From Saprospirales bacterium (lineage in GTDB: Bacteria; Bacteroidota; Bacteroidia; Chitinophagales; Saprospiraceae), in contig JADJYG010000030.1 in assembly GCA_016719895.1 (NCBI GenBank), forward strand, positions 186,001 to 250,000: a stretch of DNA of 64,000 nt. The letters are read 5' to 3'. Positions 1 to 8,324 of the stretch are shown here, one piece after another (within the stretch, counting starts at the first letter, position 1; the number at the start of each line of letters is the position of its first letter). The notes beneath the pieces are model-generated. The model saw only the letters and a list, made by a program, of their open reading frames with translations, was not told the origin of the DNA and did no database searches. The translations under genes and the position numbers were made by a program.

Positions 1-443
1 CCGTCGACGCAACCAGGCGCCGTCACCGGTAGTGGGCCGTACGAGGGGATGCTGCGCAGTCCCTGCTTCTGAAAATAATCCAGCGTGAGCGCCTTAGGGC
101 TGCGACCACTGGCATTCAGGCCGTAGAGTTTTTGCGTTTGGGCGTCCCAGACAATGGCAAACAGGTCGCCCCCGATACCGCTGCCTGTGGGTTCCATCAG
201 GCCCAGGCAGGCGTTGGCGGCAATGGCGGCGTCGATGGCGGTGCCGCCGTTTTTCAGGATGTCGATGGCGGCCAGTGTGGCGAGCGGGTGGCTGGTGCAG
301 GCCATGCCGTTTTGGGCGATGACTTCGCTGCGGGTAGCCCATCTGCGTCCGGTGATGCGGTCCTGGGCGTAAAGCCTGACTGCAAAAAGCAAAACAAACA
401 ATAGACTTGTTGCGACGGGTGCCTTTGGCGCTAAAAAAGCCAT
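1..443 (-). CDS. ggt: gamma-glutamyltranspeptidase, N-terminal part (cut by window edge)
   Basis: Reading leftward from an ATG at 443, the frame stays open to the window edge and gives about 147 residues. A short basic/hydrophobic leader (LLFVLLFAVRLYAQ) looks like a signal peptide for periplasmic export. It is followed by the family's N-terminal signature: SHPLATLAAIDILKNGGTA, then DAAIAANACLGLMEP and SGIGGD. Enzymes of this family are autoprocessed N-terminal nucleophile hydrolases that cleave or transfer gamma-glutamyl groups from glutathione; the catalytic Thr lies outside this window. The ATG falls inside a dispersed palindromic repeat (403-563), so the first dozen residues are encoded by repeat DNA. 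The original start may be a different codon further in, such as a TTG just before the hydrophobic stretch. Family assignment is firm; the start is uncertain. Confidence 0.85.
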   Translation of the reverse strand, partial: MAFLAPKAPVATSLLFVLLFAVRLYAQDRITGRRWATRSEVIAQNGMACTSHPLATLAAIDILKNGGTAIDAAIAANACLGLMEPTGSGIGGDLFAIVWDAQTQKLYGLNASGRSPKALTLDYFQKQGLRSIPSYGPLPVTAPGCVD

Positions 444-563
444 TTTTTCGACTGGCTTCGTTAAATTTTTCGCCGAATATGCCCGATTTCGACTGCAAAA
501 TTTGCCTAACCAGTCAATAAAATGGCATTTTTTCCCGCTCAAAGCCACCCGTCGCAACAAGTC
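403..563. repeat. dispersed ~160-bp palindromic element, copy 1
   Basis: The two ends are inverted copies of one another (GACTTGTTGCGACGGGTG at the left, CACCCGTCGCAACAAGTC at the right). Inner segments also pair imperfectly, so the whole unit folds as one long hairpin. A second, diverged copy lies at 11253-11407. The element contains the apparent start codon of the gamma-glutamyltranspeptidase gene. It has no ORF of its own, so it resembles a MITE or large REP-type unit. Confidence 0.75.
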
Positions 564-622
564 AAATAGAAAAAGGCGTGGCATATTCCAATTATTTCGG
601 ATGTAAAACTACGCCGTTTCGC

Positions 623-1339
623 TTAAAACACCTTCCGAACGACCGCCTCCCGGTAGTTCGCTCCGATTGGTAATTTCTCCTTGCCAATATGCACCAGGTT
701 GCCCTCCAGGGTGTCAATTTTGTCGATGGCCACGATATAGGATTTATGGATGCGGATAAACCGCTCTGCTGGCAGCGTTTCTTCCAAGCTTTTTAACGAG
801 TTGAGCGAGATAATGCGGCCGGAGGGGGTGTAAAACGCCACGTATTCGCGCATGCTTTGTACAAAAAGGATATCGTCGAGTTTGACCCGGTGCACCTTAT
901 GATCGGCTTTCACCAGGATGTAATCTTTCCCAGGGGCCAGTTCAGCGGCAGCCGGCTCGGCGGCTATGGCCCGGCGGGCCTGCAGCAGGGCAATGGCCTT
1001 GTTGCAGGCCAACACGAAGCGTTCGAAGGAAAAGGGTTTGAGCAGGTAGTCTGTCACGTCAAGGGCATAGCCTTCCAGCGCAAATTCAGCGTAGGCCGTG
1101 GTAAAAATAACCACCGGTTTGGATCTCAGCGTGCGCAGGAATTCGATACCTGTCAATTCAGGCATTTGAATATCCAGAAACAACAAGTCGACCGGTTGTT
1201 GCTGCAACACGCGCATAGCTTCCAGCGGGTTTGGGCAGGAAGCGATAAGTTGGAGGTTGGTCAGGCGCCCGATATAGTTTTGCAGCAGGGTTCGGGCGAG
1301 TTCCTCGTCGTCGACGACCAGGCAGCGGGCGGGTTTCAT
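623..1339 (-). CDS. LytTR-family response regulator
   Basis: 238 residues. The N-terminal receiver domain (about 1-120) has the acidic pair D10/D11, the phospho-acceptor D56 in LFLDIQMPE, the TTAY switch near 80-83 and the conserved K101 in LLKP. The C-terminal LytTR DNA-binding domain (about 140-238) has FIRIHKSYIVAIDKI, typical of AgrA/LytR/AlgR regulators. The gene is the second of a two-gene unit: its ATG overlaps the end of the upstream sensor kinase by four bases, which indicates translational coupling and a cognate pair. The regulated genes cannot be read from sequence. The gene just downstream on this strand is gamma-glutamyltranspeptidase, about 180 bases away and separated by the hairpin repeat. 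Confidence 0.93.
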   Translation of the reverse strand: MKPARCLVVDDEELARTLLQNYIGRLTNLQLIASCPNPLEAMRVLQQQPVDLLFLDIQMPELTGIEFLRTLRSKPVVIFTTAYAEFALEGYALDVTDYLLKPFSFERFVLACNKAIALLQARRAIAAEPAAAELAPGKDYILVKADHKVHRVKLDDILFVQSMREYVAFYTPSGRIISLNSLKSLEETLPAERFIRIHKSYIVAIDKIDTLEGNLVHIGKEKLPIGANYREAVVRKVF

Positions 1340-2379
1340 GACAGTTGAATTTTTAAGTGTACCCGGAAAGACTCCGCAGATGTGTCGATGCTCAATTCGT
1401 GCCGGTGGGGATACACCAGTTCCAGTTGGCGACGCACGTTCGCCAGACCGATACCGCCGGATTCGTCTTTTGTAAAATGCTGCCCGGGCACGCTGTTTTG
1501 CACCTCGAAAAGGATATGATCATCGGCAGTTTGCAGTGCAATGCTGATCCAGCCTTTATCCCGGTCTTCGATTTTGCTGTGTTTAAAGGCGTTTTCCACA
1601 AAAGGGATGAGCAGCATGGGGGCAATAGAAAGGCCCGGCCGCGATTCATCCAGTTGGACGCCGACGTTGAGGCCCCGGCTGTCTTTGAGCAGGTTCAGGT
1701 CGATATAATGCCGCAGGTAATCAATTTCCTTACCCAGCGGCACGCGGTCGGCTTTGCAATCGTACAGCATGTAGCGCAGCATCCCCGAGAGTTTGAGCAG
1801 GTTGCCGGGGGCTTGGTCGGATTTAATGACGGTCAGGGCATAAATGTTGTTCAGGGCATTGAACAGAAAATGCGGGTTGATTTGGGATTTCAGGAATTTC
1901 AGTTCGGCCTCCAGTTTTTCGCTTCGAAACTCGGTGGCTTCTTTTTCTTTTTTGTTGGCATAACCGGCAATTTCAAACAAGGCACTCCCGATCAATGCCG
2001 TAAAATAGGGCATGATCATGCCGATATATTTCATACTGCGGAAGCCCGGGTTGCCATGCCCGCCGCCTTTGTTACCGCCAGGGCGGTTGAAATATTCGGC
2101 CCAGGGAGCGCCGTCCCAGTGCACCATCAAGGTCACGGCCGCCATCACGGCCAGTCCCGCCAAGACATACGCGAGATGTTTTTTATTGAAATAAAGGCGG
2201 GGCAACAAGACTGTTATGTTTGTCCAAATGGTAATAGCGATACCCGACAGCACCACGGCGCTGCGCACCGCCACCCATTCGATATTTTCCCAGTTGCCCA
2301 GCAGGATCACGGGGAGAAACACCCACAGGCCGCCCCAAAATAATATTTGTAACCAGGTATTCCGGCTTGGTAAATACAT
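1336..2379 (-). CDS. LytS/YehU-type sensor histidine kinase
   Basis: 347 residues from the ATG at 2379. A longer frame from a TTG at 2415 is possible but adds only 12 non-conserved residues. Four hydrophobic segments occupy roughly the first 140 residues, with a Gly/Asn-rich loop between the third and fourth. They are followed by a linker helix and the His_kinase domain with the phospho-acceptor motif SQINPHFLFNALNN (His about 170) and a C-terminal HATPase region (FVENAFKHS, GGIGLANVRRQL). This class signals through LytTR regulators, and the overlapping downstream gene is exactly that. The stimulus is unknown; there is no recognisable periplasmic sensor domain. Confidence 0.92.
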   Translation of the reverse strand: MYLPSRNTWLQILFWGGLWVFLPVILLGNWENIEWVAVRSAVVLSGIAITIWTNITVLLPRLYFNKKHLAYVLAGLAVMAAVTLMVHWDGAPWAEYFNRPGGNKGGGHGNPGFRSMKYIGMIMPYFTALIGSALFEIAGYANKKEKEATEFRSEKLEAELKFLKSQINPHFLFNALNNIYALTVIKSDQAPGNLLKLSGMLRYMLYDCKADRVPLGKEIDYLRHYIDLNLLKDSRGLNVGVQLDESRPGLSIAPMLLIPFVENAFKHSKIEDRDKGWISIALQTADDHILFEVQNSVPGQHFTKDESGGIGLANVRRQLELVYPHRHELSIDTSAESFRVHLKIQLS

Positions 2380-2473
2380 GGGGGCAAAGGTGCTCAAAGG
2401 CCGGCAATTCCTCAATATTTCTCAACCAACCGGGCCAATTTACCTTTTAATTGATTGTAATGATCAACCACCC

Positions 2474-2541
2474 CGTATCGCCGATCCCTGATCGGCGCAT
2501 CCCGCCCGTTCCTGAAACGCCGATCGGGGATCGGCGATACG
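2474..2541. terminator. inverted repeat between divergent genes
   Basis: Arms CGTATCGCCGATCCCTGATC.. and its reverse complement each span 24 bases (2474-2497 and 2518-2541) with one mismatch, separated by 20 bases. Each arm is itself nearly palindromic around GCCGATC/GATCGGC. There is no U-tract on either side, so it is a structured repeat rather than a clear intrinsic terminator. Confidence 0.55.
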
Positions 2542-2642
2542 ACGCGGCGTATTCATGGGCAATTTCACCCTGTTCATTGATTTTATTTTCCGCCTTGAAT
2601 TTGTCGAAGCACCTTTGCGTCACTCAATCACTCAATCACTCA

Positions 2643-3128
2643 ATGCATATGATCAAGACAGTCAAAACACTGATACTGTTCCTGTCGGGCGCTCTTGCGC
2701 TCCAGGCGCAGCCCGGCGGCGGCCGCATGATGAACCCCGAACAACGGGCTGAACAACAAACGACGCTCATGACGGAAAAACTGGCGTTGTCTGAAGCGCA
2801 AGTCAATAAAGTGCAGGAAATCAACCTCCGGTATGCAAACAAAATGAAAGATGCCCGTGATCAGGCCGACGGCGACTGGGAGGCGATGCGCGAAACAATG
2901 GGCCTCATCCGCCAGGAGCAGGATAACGAATTGCAAACCGTACTGACCCAGGAACAATGGCAACAATGGGTCGCTTACCGCGAAGAAATGCGCGCCAACC
3001 GGGGTAATTATGGCCGCGGCGGCGGCCCGGACACCGCCCCGCCCCCGCCGCCCGCCGAAAACGGCGAACAGCCGGTGAAAAAGAAAAAGCAGAAGAAAGA
3101 AAAAACAGATAGCGGCAGCGATCAGTAA
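2643..3128 (+). CDS. small periplasmic helical protein (Spy/LTXXQ-like)
   Basis: 161 residues from the ATG at 2643; a second ATG lies two codons on. The open frame extends further upstream, but that part is non-coding in character. It begins after a tandem ACTCAATC repeat. Residues 1-24 form a signal peptide ending QAQ. A predominantly helical, charged segment (about 28-110) includes LALSEAQVNKVQEINLRYA and LTQEQWQQWVAYREEM, which resembles the helical hairpin of Spy/CpxP-type chaperones and LTXXQ sensors. The tail is Gly/Pro-rich and ends in a Lys-rich stretch. It lies 13 bases upstream of a TonB-type outer membrane protein and probably forms an operon with it. Function inferred, not certain. 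Confidence 0.7.
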   Translation: MHMIKTVKTLILFLSGALALQAQPGGGRMMNPEQRAEQQTTLMTEKLALSEAQVNKVQEINLRYANKMKDARDQADGDWEAMRETMGLIRQEQDNELQTVLTQEQWQQWVAYREEMRANRGNYGRGGGPDTAPPPPPAENGEQPVKKKKQKKEKTDSGSDQ

Positions 3129-3141
3129 AAAACAACTACGG

Positions 3142-5991
3142 ATGAAATCATTTGCCCTCCTCGCTTTCCTGTTTTTCAGCCAGATGCTCGACGCGCAAAC
3201 GTTTTCCATCAGTGGAAAAATCGTGGATGAAAACAACAACGCGCTGCCCGGCGCCACCGTCAGCCTGCAGCACCCCTGGGGCGATCCGGTGAAAAACACC
3301 GCCAGCGATGCCGCCGGTAATTTCGCCCTGCTCAACATCGGTAAAGGCGGCTACAAACTGGTGGTCACGGCCATCGGCTACAGCCCACACCGGCAGGAAA
3401 TCACGCTTTCCGACCGCAGCGTTCAGCTGGGCGCCCTGGCCCTGAGTCCCAACCCGCTCGTGCTCGAGGGCGTGGAGGTGAAAGGTACGGTGCCCATCGC
3501 CCAACAAAAAGGCGATACGACCGAATTCAATGCCAGCGCCGTTAAAGTCATGAAAGATGCCAGCGCCGAAGACCTGGTGGAAAAGCTCCCCACCATAACG
3601 GTTGAAAACGGCACTATGAAGGCGCAGGGCGAAAACGTGGGGCAGGTGCTGGTGGATGGAAAGCCGTTTTTCGGCAACGATCCTGCCGCCGCATTGAAAA
3701 ACCTGCCAGCCGAAGTCATTGAAAAAGTCCAGATTTTCGACCAGCAAAGCGAACAATCGCAATTTACAGGATTTCAGGACGGCAATACGACCAAAACGAT
3801 CAATATTGTCACCAAAACCGGTATGCGCACGGGCCAGTTTGGCAAAGTATACGCTGGATATGGCTACGACGACAAGTACCAGGCCGGCGGCAACATCAAC
3901 TTGTTCGACGGCAACCGGCGGCTTTCCTTTATCGGAATGACCAACAATATCAACATCCAGAATTTTTCGTACGACGATATTCTGGGCGTAATGGGATCGG
4001 GTGGCAGCGGGCGCATGCGCAGTATGGGTGGCGGTGGCCGGCCCGGCGGCGGCCGCAGCGGCGGGCCGGCCGGCGATTTTCAGGTGCGGCCGCAAGGCGG
4101 TATCGCAGCGACAACGGCGCTGGGGTTGAACTATTCCGATCAGTGGGGAAAATCTGTCGAAGTGAGCGCTTCGTATTTTCTGAACGACGGTAGCAGCAAT
4201 GCGGAGTCGGCTACCTACCGCCAGTTTCTCAACAACGGCGCCTTCGCCGAGATCTATGACGAAACCAACCGGACGGCCAGTCACAACGCCAACCACCGCT
4301 TCAATGCCCGGATGGAGATCAAACTCGACAGCATGAACTCGTTGATGATCCGGCCCCGCCTCACGATCCAACAAAATGACGGGACCTCGGCTATTTTTGG
4401 CGAAACCACCCTGGAGGATGCCCTGCTGAGCCAAACCGACAATATTTTTTCCTCCGACCTTGCCGGGATCAACTTCGATAATTCCCTGCTCTGGCGCCAC
4501 CGTTTTGCCAAAACCGGGCGCACCTTTTCGTTTAACGTGAGCTCGGGCTTTGCCCCTAAAAACGGAAACAGCAAACTGCGGTCATCCGATGTGTATTTCA
4601 CCGGACAGCCTTTTCAGGACAGCCTGGATCAGCGTTCCACCCTCGACCTGAACAGCTGGAATATAGCCGGTAACCTGGAATATACCGAACCGCTCGATGC
4701 CAACAGCCAGTTGCTGTTCAACTACCGGCTCAGTTATCAACAGGAGGCGTCCGACAAGCAAACCTATGATTTTGTGGCGTCCGACCAGGGGTATACGGCG
4801 CTTAATGAACAACTGACCAATATTTTTTCCAACGATTATATTACCCACCAGACCGGCGCCGGCTATAACTACAGCCGGGGGCGTGCGCTGAATTTTAACC
4901 TCCGCGCCAACGTGCAATGGGCCGAATTGTCGAATAAAAAAACGTTTCCCCTTCCCGGGCAATTCGGGCAGACGTTTTTTAATGTGCTGCCCTCCGCCAT
5001 GCTGCGCTACAGCCTCGATGAAACGCGCAATATCCGCCTGTTTTACCGCACCAACACGCAACTGCCTTCCGTCGATCAATTACAGGACGTATTGGATAAT
5101 ACGAATCCACTTCAATTGCGGGCAGGCAACCCCGACCTGCGCCAGTCGTTCCAGCAGAATCTCTTTTTCCGGTTCCAGTCGTCCGATCCGGATAAATCGT
5201 CCACGTTTTTCGGCATGGCCGGCGCTGGCATGACGACCGATTATATTGCCAATGCTACTTATCTGGCCAGCAGCGACAACCCGATTTTCCAACAGTACGA
5301 CATCCCGCCGGGCGCCCAGCTCACGCGGCCGGTCAATCTTAACGGGTATTGGAATGCCCGCTCGTTCGTTTCTTTCGGCAAACCTGTGCGGGGGTTAAAG
5401 ACCAATGCCAACCTGGACTTGTCTTACAATTATACCCGTTCGCCGGGGTTGATTAACGACGTACTGAACTACTCCAACAACCACTCGATCGGCCTTGGCG
5501 TCACGTTTGCCAGCAATATCAGCGAGCAAGTGGATTTTACCGTCTCCGCGCGCCCGGTCTGGAACCGGGTGACCAACTCGGCGCAAACCCGGAGCAATAC
5601 AGAATACGTTACCCAAAGCTCGCGGCTAAAATTCAACTGGATTATTGTCGAAGGATTCGTATTGCGTACCGACCTGACGCATACCCTGTACTCCGGGCTG
5701 TCGGACGGGTTCAACCAGAACTATTGGTTGTGGAACCTGGGCATCGGGAAAAAAATATTCAAAAACGATCGGGGGGAGATTACCCTGGCCATCAATGATC
5801 TGCTCAAACAGAACCAGAGTATTACGCGCAATATTACCGAAATCTATATCGAGGACCTCCAAACCAATGCGCTTCAACAGTTTATTATGCTGTCGTTTAC
5901 GTATAATCTGCGCAATTTTAATACCGGTAAACAATCGACGCGGTCGCGGGAGCCGGGGGGGGATTGGGGCCCCGGGCGATTTAGTCCCTAA
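3142..5991 (+). CDS. TonB-dependent-receptor-like outer membrane beta-barrel protein
   Basis: 949 residues. A signal peptide (about 1-18, ending LDAQ) is followed by a carboxypeptidase-regulatory-like beta-sandwich (FSISGKIVDENNNALPGATV to about 105), a plug domain (about 115-225, with LVEKLPTITVENG, VLVDGKPFFGNDP and TKTINIVTK) and a long beta-barrel. This is the Bacteroidota family of outer membrane proteins that carry both a CarboxypepD_reg-like and a barrel domain; substrate unknown. A Gly/Arg-rich insert (about residues 285-315) occurs in an early barrel loop. The last two bases of the TAA stop belong to the hairpin repeat starting at 5990, so the C-terminus may have been set by insertion of that repeat. 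It follows a small periplasmic protein by 13 bases. Confidence 0.88.
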   Translation: MKSFALLAFLFFSQMLDAQTFSISGKIVDENNNALPGATVSLQHPWGDPVKNTASDAAGNFALLNIGKGGYKLVVTAIGYSPHRQEITLSDRSVQLGALALSPNPLVLEGVEVKGTVPIAQQKGDTTEFNASAVKVMKDASAEDLVEKLPTITVENGTMKAQGENVGQVLVDGKPFFGNDPAAALKNLPAEVIEKVQIFDQQSEQSQFTGFQDGNTTKTINIVTKTGMRTGQFGKVYAGYGYDDKYQAGGNINLFDGNRRLSFIGMTNNINIQNFSYDDILGVMGSGGSGRMRSMGGGGRPGGGRSGGPAGDFQVRPQGGIAATTALGLNYSDQWGKSVEVSASYFLNDGSSNAESATYRQFLNNGAFAEIYDETNRTASHNANHRFNARMEIKLDSMNSLMIRPRLTIQQNDGTSAIFGETTLEDALLSQTDNIFSSDLAGINFDNSLLWRHRFAKTGRTFSFNVSSGFAPKNGNSKLRSSDVYFTGQPFQDSLDQRSTLDLNSWNIAGNLEYTEPLDANSQLLFNYRLSYQQEASDKQTYDFVASDQGYTALNEQLTNIFSNDYITHQTGAGYNYSRGRALNFNLRANVQWAELSNKKTFPLPGQFGQTFFNVLPSAMLRYSLDETRNIRLFYRTNTQLPSVDQLQDVLDNTNPLQLRAGNPDLRQSFQQNLFFRFQSSDPDKSSTFFGMAGAGMTTDYIANATYLASSDNPIFQQYDIPPGAQLTRPVNLNGYWNARSFVSFGKPVRGLKTNANLDLSYNYTRSPGLINDVLNYSNNHSIGLGVTFASNISEQVDFTVSARPVWNRVTNSAQTRSNTEYVTQSSRLKFNWIIVEGFVLRTDLTHTLYSGLSDGFNQNYWLWNLGIGKKIFKNDRGEITLAINDLLKQNQSITRNITEIYIEDLQTNALQQFIMLSFTYNLRNFNTGKQSTRSREPGGDWGPGRFSP

Positions 5992-6080
5992 CCTGACAGG
6001 TGGAATTTTTAAGAAATATCCAAAGCGGCACGAGCGCAAAGCGCCTTTGGATATTTCTTAAAAATTCCACCTGTCAGGTT
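5990..6080. repeat. RAYT-linked hairpin, unit A
   Basis: A 91-base near-perfect palindrome. The outer arms are AACCTGACAGGTGGAATTTT and its complement, the mid-stem is AGAAATATCCAAAG, and the apical region contains GCGCAAAGCGC. It overlaps the stop codon of the upstream TonB-type gene and probably also terminates its transcript. Confidence 0.85.
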
Positions 6081-6113
6081 CCAAACTCCTAACTTAGCCC
6101 AAAACCACGAAGT

Positions 6114-6740
6114 ATGACAACCCGCCAACCGCTCTACCCCGGCACCTTCTACCACATTTACAACCGCGGCAACAACCATCAGCCGGTCTTCTTTGAGCGC
6201 CGGGATTACGCGTTGTTTCTGGAGCGGTGCCCCCGTTTTATTGATCCGGTGGCAGAGGTCTTTGCCTATTGTTTATTGCCCAATCATTTCCACCTGCTGG
6301 TCCGGATACGGGAAGAAGATACACTTTTGCCGGTACTGGAGCAAAAAGACAAACCTTTTAAACCGGCGGTGCGAACGCTCCCGGATTTTATCTCCGACCA
6401 GTTTTCCAACTTGTTCAACAGTTTTACCCGAACTATGAATAACCGACATGACCGGGATGGAAATCTTTTTAAACGACCTTTTCAACGCGTTGAGGTCGGT
6501 AGTGATTCGTATCTGATACAATTGGTATGTTACATTCATTTCAATCCGCAGAAACACGGGTTGATCGAAAATTTCCGCAAGTGGCGGTTTTCTTCTTATC
6601 CAGCCTTATTGTCGGCAGCCGCAACCCGGTTGCAACGGGCGGCTGTTTTGGAGTGGTTCGGAGGATTGGAGGCGTTTCGGGCTGTTCATGAAGGGGGAAT
6701 GCAGGATGGGGGATTGGGGGAGTTGACGTTGGAGGGGTGA
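6114..6740 (+). CDS. REP-associated tyrosine transposase (Y1/HUH family)
   Basis: 208 residues. The N-terminal FYHIYNRGNN is the usual opening of this family. The HUH metal-binding motif is H58-F-H60 in LLPNHFHLLVRI. The family's DGNLFKRPFQR stretch lies near 115-124, and the presumed nucleophile is Y140 in VCYIHFNPQKHGL. These enzymes nick and join single-stranded DNA at REP/BIME hairpins and are usually single-copy, domesticated relatives of IS200/IS605 transposases. The gene is flanked 33 bases upstream and 7 bases downstream by hairpins with the same ends, its likely substrates. All motif residues are present, so it looks functional. Confidence 0.93.
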   Translation: MTTRQPLYPGTFYHIYNRGNNHQPVFFERRDYALFLERCPRFIDPVAEVFAYCLLPNHFHLLVRIREEDTLLPVLEQKDKPFKPAVRTLPDFISDQFSNLFNSFTRTMNNRHDRDGNLFKRPFQRVEVGSDSYLIQLVCYIHFNPQKHGLIENFRKWRFSSYPALLSAAATRLQRAAVLEWFGGLEAFRAVHEGGMQDGGLGELTLEG

Positions 6741-6747
6741 AACCTAA

Positions 6748-6845
6748 AACCTGTCAGGTGGAATTTTTAAGAAATACCACAGTGGGCGCAGCGCAAAGCG
6801 CCCGCGCCCACTGTGGTATTTCTTAAAAATTCCACCTGACAGGTT
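6748..6845. repeat. RAYT-linked hairpin, unit B
   Basis: A 98-base palindrome with the same outer ends as unit A but a different, GC-rich mid-stem (ACCACAGTGGGCGC paired with its complement) and the same apical GCGCAAAGCGC. It sits between the convergent transposase and enolase genes, and so could terminate both. Confidence 0.85.
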
Positions 6846-6851
6846 AGGAGG

Positions 6852-8138
<1,287 letters not shown>

Positions 8139-8324
8139 ATTACCAGTTTTGAGTGTTGAGTTTGTGATGCCAGGGTTTGAAAGGCGGCCCCTGGGGCGCC
8201 GGGAAGGCGCAAAAGTAGTCAAAATCCGCAGGGGGAAGTTAGGATTGGCGGCACTAAAATTTCTGTGATTTTATTTACATTTAGCCGTTCAAATTTGTCG
8301 ATTACAAGACCACCCTTTATCCAA

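Larger units (their letters stand above)
5990..6845. mobile_element. RAYT transposase locus bracketed by REP-like hairpins
   Basis: A single transposase gene (6114-6740) sits between two long hairpins, 5990-6080 and 6748-6845. The hairpins share outer ends (AACCTGWCAGGTGGAATTTT) and an apical GCGCAAAGCGC but differ in the stem between. This is the arrangement expected of a REP-associated tyrosine transposase and its cognate REP units. A third unit of the same family lies 16 kb away at 23211-23311 and a degenerate arm at 15394. Confidence 0.8.

Noticed and set aside
2451..2642. Upstream extension of the small periplasmic protein
   Set aside because: It would bury the signal peptide; the region consists of a palindrome and an ACTCAATC tandem repeat.
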